This document shows positions 16,236 through 25,282 of a stretch of DNA of 41,760 nucleotides, piece after piece. The stretch lies in contig DAOTVC010000132.1 of assembly GCA_034437215.1 (NCBI GenBank), positions 1 to 41,760 on the forward strand. Direction: 5' to 3'. Position 1 is the first letter of the stretch. Each line of letters opens with the position of its first letter. Origin of the DNA: DAOTVC01 sp034437215. GTDB taxonomy: Bacteria > Chloroflexota > Anaerolineae > B4-G1 > SLSP01. The notes beneath the pieces were generated by a model. The model saw nothing but the letters and a program-made list of their open reading frames with translations, was not told the DNA's origin and did not search any database. The translations under genes were made by a program, and so were the position numbers.

Positions 16236-17766
16236 GCTCTTCGCTCTCGTTGCTCTCTTCGCCGTTAGCAATTCTCTCGATGTGGGACAGGGTCTGTACT
16301 ACGTCACCGGGAAGGGAGCGCCGCACCATCGGATCACCGATGATCTCCTGCACGGCATCGGTGAAGCGCATGATAATGATATTGGCCGCCAGCTCTGCCT
16401 CGTCCACGTCACCCCGTTTGATGAGATCGCTCACCCGGTTCACCAGTTCCACGTAGGTGCCCGTCCGCACCTTGGCCTCCTTCATGAGCGCCTTGGCCTC
16501 GGACTTGCTCAGGAAGCCGAGGATCTTGCGCGCCCAGAGCACGCGCCAGTTCTCGATGCGCGTGGTGCCGATCTCCTCCATCGCCGGATCGAGATTGCCG
16601 AAGCCTGCCGCTTGAATCTGGATGCCCCAATCGCGCACCTCCTCTTCCAGCTCTCTGCGAAAACGGCTCTGGATCTCGGCCCGCACCTTCTGGGGATTGT
16701 CCTCGTCCTGGGGGACCCAGTAGCGCTGGCTCAGCTCATCGAAGCGATAGTCGGCGAGGACGTTGCGCAGCACATACTGGGCAGTGCGCGGCACGATAGC
16801 CTCCCAGCTCTGCTTGGCGCGGTGCTCGATCTCCTCGTAGCCCGAGCCCTCGCGGTGAATCTCGATCATCCCGGCGCGGAGAGCCTTGAAGGCGGCGCTG
16901 CGCCGGAAGGGGTAGGGGGCGCCCAGTCGCGGCTCCTGTTCACCGGCGTCGATACGGAAGCGCATAAAGGTGCCGACCTTGAGCGGGATACCGTCGGCGG
17001 TAATCGCCCGGGTCGTCACGAACCGGTGTTGAGGGCGCAGATCGAAGATCTCCTGGACCTTCTCAAAGCGGTGGATAAAAATGAGCCCCGGGGGGGGGAT
17101 GTCCATCAGCTGGAGGCCGTCCCAGACGGCGACCGTCTGGTCGGGTTCGGTGAGCACAATTCCGGGCCCCGTGAAGCGCTTGCCCGCCGTCTTGCCGCTG
17201 TGCCGCTTGCTCATCCTGCGATCCTGCACCACGTAGTAGGGGAGGTGTGCCCCCACCGTGTAGGTGAGGAGGGCCCGCATGGCGGTGTAGATCTGTTTGC
17301 GGTTCTCCAGAGGCAGGATGTAGCGTGCAGCGAGGAGCAGGAGAGTGCTCCAGAAGAGCAACATCGCCGGCAGGGTGATGAGCGCCACGCCCAGATTCCC
17401 CGCCAGGGAGTGTCCGATGAAGAAGAGCGCGACGAAGAAGAGCCAGACGCTGCCGAAGGCGACGCCGGCACGCGACGTTCTGTAGAGCGTCTTCCCTGCT
17501 CCATAGGCCACGGGCGCAGCCAGGAGCAGGAGAATCACGAAGATCACCGTCTGCCCGCGGGTGTCGAGGTTGAGAGCCGGAAGGATGATCTGGATCCCGA
17601 TGTAGAAGAAGAAGACGAAGAAGGACCCTCCCCCGAAGATGAGGCTGCCGTCCCGGCGCGCGAGAAGGTAGCCGATGATCACTGCCATCAGAGTACTGCC
17701 AAACCCGGCGATCAACAGCGGGTAGGCGTACCTCCCGGCACCGATAGCTGCTAGTGCTTCCTGCAT
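16222..17766 (-). CDS. SPFH/Band-7-like polytopic membrane protein, first of a tandem pair
   Basis: 514 residues, ATG 17766 with AGGAG close upstream. The N-terminal 155 residues contain about five hydrophobic helices (YAYPLLIAGFGSTLMAVII; FFVFFFYIGIQIILPAL; TVIFVILLLLAAPVAYGAG; VWLFFVALFFIGHSLAG; LITLPAMLLFWSTLLLLAA), far more than the single anchor of flotillin or stomatin. The Band-7-like part starts at FTGPGIVLTEPDQTVAVWDG and continues with FEKVQEIFDLRPQHR and ADGIPLKVGTFMRFRI, collinear with its downstream paralogue. The C-terminus is long and helical. It is the first gene of the operon behind a TATAAT promoter. No NfeD partner is adjacent, unlike many bacterial SPFH loci. Confidence 0.8.
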   Translation of the reverse strand: MQEALAAIGAGRYAYPLLIAGFGSTLMAVIIGYLLARRDGSLIFGGGSFFVFFFYIGIQIILPALNLDTRGQTVIFVILLLLAAPVAYGAGKTLYRTSRAGVAFGSVWLFFVALFFIGHSLAGNLGVALITLPAMLLFWSTLLLLAARYILPLENRKQIYTAMRALLTYTVGAHLPYYVVQDRRMSKRHSGKTAGKRFTGPGIVLTEPDQTVAVWDGLQLMDIPPPGLIFIHRFEKVQEIFDLRPQHRFVTTRAITADGIPLKVGTFMRFRIDAGEQEPRLGAPYPFRRSAAFKALRAGMIEIHREGSGYEEIEHRAKQSWEAIVPRTAQYVLRNVLADYRFDELSQRYWVPQDEDNPQKVRAEIQSRFRRELEEEVRDWGIQIQAAGFGNLDPAMEEIGTTRIENWRVLWARKILGFLSKSEAKALMKEAKVRTGTYVELVNRVSDLIKRGDVDEAELAANIIIMRFTDAVQEIIGDPMVRRSLPGDVVQTLSHIERIANGEESNESEEHETE

Positions 17767-17814
17767 AGGACTCCTGCTGACGTGGTATTCCGTCCTTCAC
17801 TTATCGACAGTAAG

Positions 17815-17843
17815 ATTATAGTCGTAAGTTGCAAATGCTCCAA
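17815..17843 (-). promoter_or_regulatory. Promoter of the SPFH operon
   Basis: On the minus strand a perfect TATAAT (17815-17820) has TTGGAG (17838-17843) 17 bases upstream. The predicted start near 17808 gives a leader of about 40 bases carrying an AGGAG site before ATG 17766. Confidence 0.65.
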
Positions 17844-18118
17844 GTGGGCTTCCGCCTGGCTGGCGTGCAGATCAGGAGATTCTTAGCCACTGAGGCATTT
17901 ACGCTGCGAGAGGGGGTACTCCCGAACAGAACCGAATGGAGTAGAGGACCCCGGCACTATCGAATGGCGTTTTGTCGAGAGGAAGCTCTTGTTCACCGGC
18001 AGGTAGCGTATATGCCAGACAGGGACTGTAGCGAGGCGCAGTCAGCACTTTCCGGAGTCTGTGTCAACCCCGGTTATACGTTTTGCTACGTTACGGGATA
18101 CGATAGCCAAAAGTTCAC

Positions 18119-18157
18119 GAGGTGACCCCCCGACCTTATCGGCCAGGGGGTCACCTC
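18119..18157 (-). terminator. Long stem-loop terminator after the giant secreted protein
   Basis: GAGGTGACCCCC (18119-18130) pairs with GGGGGTCACCTC (18146-18157), 12 bp, around a 15-base loop. It lies about 50 bases beyond the leftward stop at 18207. There is no long T run, so it may be a terminator or an mRNA 3'-end protecting stem. Confidence 0.6.
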
Positions 18158-18206
18158 TTGAACGCTACGGATATCCCGCAACGCTTACACTATTGTGGTA
18201 GCACGG

Positions 18207-21200
18207 TTACGGCGAACCACTCTGCATGACCAACGGTAGGTAGATGTATATCGTCTCTGAAGGCTCCACTATGACAACTACCGTATCGCTGTCGGTGGCG
18301 CCGTCGTTGTCAGTGACGGTGAGGGTGATGGGGTGGGTGCCGACGCTCAGGGTGACCGTCGGCGAGATGCCGGTGGCAATCTGCCCGCTGACGGTGCTCC
18401 AGGTGTAGCTGATGAGGGTGCCGTCGCTGTCGCTGCTGCCGGAGCCATCGAGGGTGACCACCTCGCTGCCGTCGTCGTCGCTGTCGGTGACCGTCTGGTC
18501 GTTGCCGGCGTCGGCCACCGGCGGGACGTTGACAGGGGTCACACAGATGGCGGAGACCTTCGCGTTATCAACCCCACTGGGGCTGAGGTAGAAGCTGATA
18601 TCGGCCGTGCCATCGCTTATCGTGACGGTGAAAGTTTCAGTGACCGCCGTGAGGGGCGCACCGGCTGCGGCGATGATGTCGTATTCGGGGAGCACTGTGG
18701 CGCCTTCGAGATCGACACTGAAGACCCGGTCACCGGGCACGCCGTCCCCAGCGCCGCTACTGGAGCTGACGCCGTGGTAGATCTCGGCGAACATCAGGTC
18801 GACGACATAGGTGCCGTCGGTGATGGGGATCGTGTAGGTGAAGGGGTCGCCGTAACGCTCGCTCTGATAGAGGGTGTCGTTGACGGTATCGCTGATGGGC
18901 TGCGTGATATCGTAGGTCCCACCCGTCGGTGCCGTGAAGTAGGTATCGGCCATGAAGAGTAGGCCGTTGGCGGCGGTGTAACTATCGCCACCTGCGTTGA
19001 TGCAGATCGCCTCCTGGGGCTCTGGCGCGTACTCTACGACAAAGCTGTTGGAGGTCAAGCCGTAGTCCCCGCCGGCGTTCTCCTCGACGGTGATGAAGTG
19101 GTTGAGGGGTGCATCCGGACCCGCGTCGGGGCTGGGCTCGATGAAGAGGGTAACCGGGACAGCCGCATTGCCGCTGCCGTCGAAGGTGCCGCTGTAGAGG
19201 GTCTTTGCCAGCACCTCGTTGGCCTCGAAGGGATCGATGTCATATCCTCCGGGGGTGTTCTCGTCCAGGTAGAGGCGTGCAACCGGCTGCAGCAGGGAGA
19301 AGGTGGCGCCAGGTGTACCGGTAATCACGACGGTCTGATTTGCATCGCCCAGTGTGGTCGGTACTACCACGCCCTGCATATCGATGGTCGGCGCCGGGGC
19401 CTCGTTCGCGGTTACCGTCGCCGCGGAACCGCCCAGGCTGCCCTCGTCATAGAGGTTGCTGTTGTAAACTTCATTGCCCGCAAACTCCACGGAGACCAGC
19501 GCCCCGATGATCTCGAAGCCGGAGATGGCCCCGGCATCACCGGTGTCGGTTGCGTTCTTGATGCTGGTAGGATCGAGATCCGTCGAGAAGGCGAAGCTCT
19601 CGCCGGGGTTGAAGTCCGTGAACTCCAAGGTCACGACGTCGTAGCCGTCATCGGCATCCACGCCGTTGTGGAACTCGCTGAAGGGGTCGGTGCACGGGTC
19701 ACCCGGTGTCACGAAGCCGGTCGCCCCGCTCCCGCTGTCGGCGGTGAGACACTTCCCTGCGACGTCCCCGGCCGTTCCCTCGGGATCGAAGACCACGTCT
19801 GGCAACCAGGCGGTGCTCAGATCCAGTGTCACCGAGAGGATGTCGACATCGCCGGTGTTCTCGATCTGGAAAGAGCTGCCGCTGTAGGTGCTGGCGAAGA
19901 GACCACCACCGGGGTTCACCTGAATCAGGGCTGCGGGCGCAGCCTCCTGAACGGTCACCTCCACGACATCGGTGGCCTCTGTGTTGGTGTAGACGACGTG
20001 GCTGGTGCTGGCAATCTGGGCGGTGATGACGTGACTGCCCGTCACGACGTCGGTGAAGGTGTAACTGCCGCTCAGCGGGAGCCCACCTACGTAGGGATTG
20101 TCATCCAGAATCAGGTGCACGTGATCTCCAGGATTTGTCTGGGTTGCGGACCAAGTGACGCTGATCGCGTCGCCGACGATCAGGGCGCCATCAGCCGGCT
20201 CCTCGATGTTGATCACCGGCCCCTCCGGCGGCGGCGGCGCTGCCACCTCGATGATCTCGATCCCCTTGAGCGCCGGGTTCTGGTTGAGGTGGATGAAGTC
20301 GAGGTCCAGGTTGTCGCCATCAGCGACAGTGACCGTCGTCGAGACCATGGAGCCCATGTAGAGACCGCCGCCCAGAGCATAGGGGTCGAGGTCGTTGAAG
20401 GCGGTGGGGATGGTACCCTCCACGGAGACATCGAAGACCCGCTGTCCGGTACCGTCGATACCGTCGAAGATCTCCGCCAGATAGAGGCGCACCTCGACCT
20501 CCGTACCTTCGGTAATCGGGAAGTCCCACTCCATCTCAGGCGCAGGGGAATCATCCCAGCGTTCGACCTGGAAGAGCTCCATAGGCACGGCCGCCGGCAC
20601 GCTGCCGGTCAGGGTGATAGTGTCTGCCACGCCGAAGGCGTGCGGCTCCATCGCTCCGGAATTGACGTAGGGCGAGGGTGTTCCGGTCTGCGCCGTGCCG
20701 TCGGCGTTCGCGGTGACCTGATCCTCACTCCAATCAGGGCTGGAGCCATCGGCTGCCGCGATCTGGGGGCCACCGGCGTTGACCCGGAAGAGGACCACGC
20801 TCGGTTCAAAGTTCGGATCGTATTCGACGACCACCACATCTGAGGTCGGTCCGGTGGCGCCCTCCGGCTCCACGACGACCGCCGTCATGTAGTTCAGCCC
20901 GTAGGTTGTCGACGCGTTCGGATCGGAGTTCGTGAGCGTCACATCGATGGTCCCCGCGCCATTACTATCGAGCGTGGTCGTGTACTCATTGACGACCACC
21001 ACGCTGTTTGCCTCGTAGGGATTGGGGTCGAAAGCACCCCCGCTCGGCTCGAAGAGCGCAGCCTCTGTGACGAGGAGTGCTACTTCGGCGTTTGCCGGGC
21101 CGCTGATGGAGACCGTCTGGTTGGGATCGTTCGTGGTCGCCGGCGTCGAAAGGCCCACGACGGCGATGGTGGGCGCCGAGGGCAGGGTGTCGGTCAGGGT

Positions 21201-24200
21201 CGCCTGGCTGCCGCCCTCGCTGCCCGGCTGCCGATAGAGGTCGGTCTCCAGAATCGTGAAGTCTCCGAACTCCACATTCACGGCTGAGCCGGTCAGCTCG
21301 AGCCCGGAGACGCTGCCGGATTGGCCGGGACCCGGGGCCGAGCTGCCCTGAATGCTCGTGGGATCGACGTCCACGGAGAAAGCGATGGTCTCGCCCGGAT
21401 CGAAGTCGTTGAAGGAGAGCGTCGCCACGTAGTAGCCGTTCTGGTGCGGCACGCTGAAGGGATCAACGCAGTTATCGCCCGGCGTCTGGTATCCGGTAGC
21501 GGTACCGCCACTGTTGATGACGAGACACTTGTTCGTCGTGTCACCGGCACTGGTGCCATCGTCAGGGTCGAAGACCATATCCGGCAGTAGAGCCGAACTT
21601 AGATCCAAGGTCACCGTCACGATGGACTGGCTGGGGGAGTTGTTGGTGATCTCGAAGGCGCCGGAGTTGTAGGTGCTCGCGTTGAGCCCCCCGTTTAGAG
21701 TCACCCCTACAAAGGCTTCGGCGTCTGAGGGGACGTAGGTGACGTTCAGGAAGTCCCAAGTCGCGGCGAAGGTCTCGCCGGAGTTGTTGGAGGTGGAGAT
21801 GATGCCGATCGCCAAGCCCTTGTCATCATTGGGATCGAGCCAGCCGGCCGGGATGGAGAGGGGACTACCCAGGTCGTAGAGTGTGGTGCCGCCGTCGAGG
21901 GAGACTCGAGGCTGTACCTCAAGGGTCTGGGGGTTGACCTCCAGGTAGAGATCGACGGCGCTGGCGGAGAGAATGTCGGTGTCGCCCCAGTCACTGTTTC
22001 CATATTGGGTGCTTGTGGCACTGTCGCTCTCTTCTAATAGCACTTGGATGCCGCCACTGCCGCCGTTGGCGTTCAAAGCGATCTTGAGGTAGTCCGCCTG
22101 GCCTCCGTCGCCGATAAACATGCCGAAGGATTGATCATCCTCGGGTGTGCTATCGCCGTCGAAGAACGGGGACTCCAGGCTGGTGTGGACGATGAAGGGC
22201 CGGCTGTTGGTATCGACGTCGACACCGAATTGGAAGGCGTTCTCCTGGCTGTTGTTGCTCTGATAGGCGGTGCCTGCGGAGACTTCCTCAACCGTCATCT
22301 TGCCCGATGCACCCCCGGCGGCGAGGATGGTAGGATCGTAGAGATCCAGGTAGTCCACGCTATTGGTCATCAGACCGGTGAAGCCCAGTCCGAAGAAGCC
22401 GGTGCCGGGATCGTTGTTGAAGAAGGGGTAGTCGATGGGTAGCTCTGTTGTCGTGCCGTTGTCCGGATCGATGGCAAAGGCGTCCACACCGTCCAGGATG
22501 CCGTCGTTATCATCATCGGGGTCGTTGAGGTCGGAGGTGCCATCGCCGTCGATGTCAGGCGGCTGACTGGCAGCGGAGCAGGGATCGGTCCCGTTATCGA
22601 TCTCATCCGCATTGTCGTAGCCGTCCCCATCTTCATCCAGAGCGGGATCGTCGTCGCCAGTACAGGCGGAGAAGTCGATGGGCTCAAAGACGGTGATGTT
22701 ATTGGAGCCGTAGGTCGCGGCCCAGACGGTGCCGGGGAAGACTTCGCTGTCGTCCTGTACTGTGACGTCCAGGGGGGTGCTGCCGAAACCGCTGAAGAGC
22801 GCTTCCTCGTTGTCCACAGCGTCGCCTGCCGCGTTCAACTCGTAGCGGTAGATCTTGCCGTCGAAGCTGGCTGCCAGCAGGTTACCCTGCATCTTGCCGC
22901 CGAAGTTAGAAGCAGTGTACTCGGTCAGTCCGTTGGTCGAGGCGCCTACTGTCGCCAACGCCTTGCTCAATATGTCGTAGTTGCATTGCTCGGTATCGGT
23001 GGTGAAGTTAGAGGGAGTGATACCGCTGGGCAGGTGCTCCGTCAACGTATAGTGCGCCGTCTCCTGCCAACTACCGCTGATCTCTTCGTAGATGTAGATG
23101 CCGGCCTTCTCCGGGAAGGCGCGGATGGGTGTGGGGTGACCACCGTAGTAACCGGCGCCGTCGATGTAGTGCAGGTTATCGTCGTGCCCACTGCTCCCAT
23201 CTTCGTTGAACTCGTTGGTGCAATAGTCGCCGGCCCCGGGATTGTAGGTCGTCTCCCCCAGATGGCCTTTGAGGGTGCCACTGCTGTCGTAGATCAAGGG
23301 CAGTCCGCCCCAACCGCCGTTAGGACCGTTGTCGTAGGTGTAGAGTTGACCGAAGGAGGTGAAGAGGACATCGTAGGGGTTGCGGAAGCCGGGTGCGTGA
23401 ATCTGTACCGGTCCGCCGGATTCAGGGATGGCCATGTTGCTGCCGTTGTTCCCACCGAAGGGATCACCCGGATCGATGGCGTCGTCGTAACGGGGGTGGC
23501 CCGCGGGATAGGGGAAGTCGGAGTCGCCGTTGGTGATGTTGGCCCGCTCGGGATCGTCGAGGGTGGGTAGGTCGTAGATGAACTGCTCACCCGTACGCTG
23601 GTCGGTCCAGATGGGCAGGGCCTCGATGGCATCCAGGTCCACCGTGAGGATGGCCGCAGCGTAGAAGTACTCCGGGGTGCCGGCAAAGTTACTGGCGGGT
23701 GCCCCCTTGTTCGTGTGACCGCCCTGGGCAACGTAGAGAATGTTGTTCGCCACATCCAGGTCAAGACCGTTAGTGGAGTGGTTCTCCTCGGAGCGAGGCA
23801 AGCCGCGCACGATGTCCACCCGCTCCCAGGAAGATCCGTTCCAGGTGAGGCGGCTGATGATGCCGGAGTTGGTGTCCAGCCCGCTGTCCTCATCGACGGA
23901 GATGCGGGGATCGGAGGAGGAGACGTAGAGGATAGGGTTGCCGGGCGAGCCGGCTGTGACCAAGCCTGTGACCTGTCGCTTGTTCTCCGACGTGTTTGTC
24001 GTCCCATCGTCATCGTGGTTGATGATATCCTGCACCAGATCGATAGCTTCGGTGGATACGACCTCGTATGCGGGCGCGTTGGTGCGCGTGATGGTATAGG
24101 CATAGAGCAGCCCATTTTGCTGTGAGACGTAGAGCCGGCCGTCGGGCCCGAACTCAAGCGAGGTCGGGTTGTTGAGCGACTTGCCCTGGAGACCGTAGGA

Positions 24201-25196
24201 GTCGAAGCTGATGGGGGCGGCTGAGGGATCGTAACCCTCTCCCGTGAAGGAGACGGTCACCGGGGCGTTGCTCCCGTCGTGCTCCACCACGAGATCGGCG
24301 CTGAACGTGCCGCTGTTGGTGGGGGTGAAGGAGACGTCGACGGTGGTGGTGACGCCGGCTGCTAGGTCAGTGCTGATATTGGGGGCGGAGAAGAGACTGT
24401 CACCGCTGATTGTTGTCGAGGTGATGTGAATCGTGGTCGTCATCCCTGCGTTTTCCAGAATCACCGTCTGCGTGACCGTATCGTTGAGAGCAACGGAGCC
24501 GAAGCCGTGGCTGGAGGGGCTGGCTGCGAGGTAGCCTTCGGTCTCGACTGCCACGATCTCGATGCCGCTGATCTTGGGATTATCGGCTACGTCGTGGATG
24601 AAGTCGACGTTGAGAGTGCCATCGTCGACCGTCACGATGTGCGCCAACATAATCGCTGTATCGTGACCGACGAGATCGTAGATATCGATATCATCGAAGA
24701 CATCGGGCACGGTGCCCTCAACCTCCACGTCGAAGATGCGTTCACCGCTGGTCGTCTGGTAGGTCTCCGCCAGGTAGAGGCGCACCTCAACCGTCTGGGT
24801 ACCCGTGATAGGAAACGCCCACTGCATCTCGCTCCCGCCGCTGCCGTCATAGCGCTCGGATTGGAAGAGCGCTTCGGGGGCGGGGCCTCCCTGGACAGAG
24901 GGGTGTGTTAGATCGATGGCGTCCCCGGTCGTGTAGGTCTTATTATTGCCCGGATCCGCTAAATAGGAGGACGGACTCCCTTGCGTATCGGCACTCCAGG
25001 GGGTCGTGGAGCTATCCGCTGGAGCGAGTTGACCGGCGCCGGTGTTCACCCGGTAAAGGACGGAGCCCGTTGCTGCGGAGGCTGGGTTGGTGGGCCATAA
25101 CAGGGCTGCCGCCAGCAAAGGTATCAGCAAGATAACAGGTAACAGAGCGGCTAGTCGCCGCCGGGGATACATCTTACGCCGCGTACAGGTCTTCAT
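18207..25196 (-). CDS. Giant secreted mosaic protein with three malectin-like domains, beta-propeller, TSP3 repeats and PKD domain
   Basis: 2329 residues with a signal peptide (twin basic runs, hydrophobic core, cleavage near ASAA about 42). Approximate order: malectin-like 44-217; HYDIN/choice-of-anchor-D-like 222-319; glucose/sorbosone-dehydrogenase-type beta-propeller 335-840 (SLEFGPDGRLYVSQQNGLLY); calcium-binding thrombospondin type 3 repeats 848-914 (DEDGDGYDNADE, DPDDDNDGILDG); lectin-like jelly roll 918-1158; domain A 1160-1332; domain B 1338-1460; malectin 1465-1657; Ig-like 1660-1752; domain A 1760-1927; domain B 1932-2058; malectin 2062-2218; PKD 2222-2308 (VADAGNDQTVTD). It ends YIYLPLVMQSGSP. 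Malectin domains bind glucose-type oligosaccharides, so surface carbohydrate attachment is likely. Domains A and B are a duplicated pair that I do not recognise. GAGGAGGG lies before ATG 25196. It is a single gene with its own 3' hairpin. Confidence 0.85.
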   Translation of the reverse strand: MKTCTRRKMYPRRRLAALLPVILLIPLLAAALLWPTNPASAATGSVLYRVNTGAGQLAPADSSTTPWSADTQGSPSSYLADPGNNKTYTTGDAIDLTHPSVQGGPAPEALFQSERYDGSGGSEMQWAFPITGTQTVEVRLYLAETYQTTSGERIFDVEVEGTVPDVFDDIDIYDLVGHDTAIMLAHIVTVDDGTLNVDFIHDVADNPKISGIEIVAVETEGYLAASPSSHGFGSVALNDTVTQTVILENAGMTTTIHITSTTISGDSLFSAPNISTDLAAGVTTTVDVSFTPTNSGTFSADLVVEHDGSNAPVTVSFTGEGYDPSAAPISFDSYGLQGKSLNNPTSLEFGPDGRLYVSQQNGLLYAYTITRTNAPAYEVVSTEAIDLVQDIINHDDDGTTNTSENKRQVTGLVTAGSPGNPILYVSSSDPRISVDEDSGLDTNSGIISRLTWNGSSWERVDIVRGLPRSEENHSTNGLDLDVANNILYVAQGGHTNKGAPASNFAGTPEYFYAAAILTVDLDAIEALPIWTDQRTGEQFIYDLPTLDDPERANITNGDSDFPYPAGHPRYDDAIDPGDPFGGNNGSNMAIPESGGPVQIHAPGFRNPYDVLFTSFGQLYTYDNGPNGGWGGLPLIYDSSGTLKGHLGETTYNPGAGDYCTNEFNEDGSSGHDDNLHYIDGAGYYGGHPTPIRAFPEKAGIYIYEEISGSWQETAHYTLTEHLPSGITPSNFTTDTEQCNYDILSKALATVGASTNGLTEYTASNFGGKMQGNLLAASFDGKIYRYELNAAGDAVDNEEALFSGFGSTPLDVTVQDDSEVFPGTVWAATYGSNNITVFEPIDFSACTGDDDPALDEDGDGYDNADEIDNGTDPCSAASQPPDIDGDGTSDLNDPDDDNDGILDGVDAFAIDPDNGTTTELPIDYPFFNNDPGTGFFGLGFTGLMTNSVDYLDLYDPTILAAGGASGKMTVEEVSAGTAYQSNNSQENAFQFGVDVDTNSRPFIVHTSLESPFFDGDSTPEDDQSFGMFIGDGGQADYLKIALNANGGSGGIQVLLEESDSATSTQYGNSDWGDTDILSASAVDLYLEVNPQTLEVQPRVSLDGGTTLYDLGSPLSIPAGWLDPNDDKGLAIGIISTSNNSGETFAATWDFLNVTYVPSDAEAFVGVTLNGGLNASTYNSGAFEITNNSPSQSIVTVTLDLSSALLPDMVFDPDDGTSAGDTTNKCLVINSGGTATGYQTPGDNCVDPFSVPHQNGYYVATLSFNDFDPGETIAFSVDVDPTSIQGSSAPGPGQSGSVSGLELTGSAVNVEFGDFTILETDLYRQPGSEGGSQATLTDTLPSAPTIAVVGLSTPATTNDPNQTVSISGPANAEVALLVTEAALFEPSGGAFDPNPYEANSVVVVNEYTTTLDSNGAGTIDVTLTNSDPNASTTYGLNYMTAVVVEPEGATGPTSDVVVVEYDPNFEPSVVLFRVNAGGPQIAAADGSSPDWSEDQVTANADGTAQTGTPSPYVNSGAMEPHAFGVADTITLTGSVPAAVPMELFQVERWDDSPAPEMEWDFPITEGTEVEVRLYLAEIFDGIDGTGQRVFDVSVEGTIPTAFNDLDPYALGGGLYMGSMVSTTVTVADGDNLDLDFIHLNQNPALKGIEIIEVAAPPPPEGPVINIEEPADGALIVGDAISVTWSATQTNPGDHVHLILDDNPYVGGLPLSGSYTFTDVVTGSHVITAQIASTSHVVYTNTEATDVVEVTVQEAAPAALIQVNPGGGLFASTYSGSSFQIENTGDVDILSVTLDLSTAWLPDVVFDPEGTAGDVAGKCLTADSGSGATGFVTPGDPCTDPFSEFHNGVDADDGYDVVTLEFTDFNPGESFAFSTDLDPTSIKNATDTGDAGAISGFEIIGALVSVEFAGNEVYNSNLYDEGSLGGSAATVTANEAPAPTIDMQGVVVPTTLGDANQTVVITGTPGATFSLLQPVARLYLDENTPGGYDIDPFEANEVLAKTLYSGTFDGSGNAAVPVTLFIEPSPDAGPDAPLNHFITVEENAGGDYGLTSNSFVVEYAPEPQEAICINAGGDSYTAANGLLFMADTYFTAPTGGTYDITQPISDTVNDTLYQSERYGDPFTYTIPITDGTYVVDLMFAEIYHGVSSSSGAGDGVPGDRVFSVDLEGATVLPEYDIIAAAGAPLTAVTETFTVTISDGTADISFYLSPSGVDNAKVSAICVTPVNVPPVADAGNDQTVTDSDDDGSEVVTLDGSGSSDSDGTLISYTWSTVSGQIATGISPTVTLSVGTHPITLTVTDNDGATDSDTVVVIVEPSETIYIYLPLVMQSGSP

Positions 25197-25282
25197 CTCT
25201 ACCCTCCTCTATAACTCTGCTTCTTCCACAACTGTAAAGACGCCGGGGTGCAGTACAATCACGCTGCAACCCAGCGTTGTTT

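Larger units (their letters stand above)
17767..18206. other. Intergenic region between the SPFH operon and the giant secreted protein
   Basis: Holds the SPFH operon promoter at the left and a strong hairpin at the right (18119-18157). The intervening sequence (about 17844-18118) has an open frame on the plus strand with no recognisable domain, no ribosome-binding site and unusual composition; I see no gene in it. Confidence 0.5.

Noticed and set aside
16234..17754. 506-codon rightward frame opposite the first SPFH gene
   Set aside because: Antisense shadow rich in Asp, Glu, His and Gly without recognisable domains; the leftward frame has clear membrane helices and operon overlap.
17829..18125. 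98-codon rightward frame in the 17.8-18.1 kb gap
   Set aside because: No ribosome-binding site or homology, and it ends in the terminator hairpin of the opposite gene.
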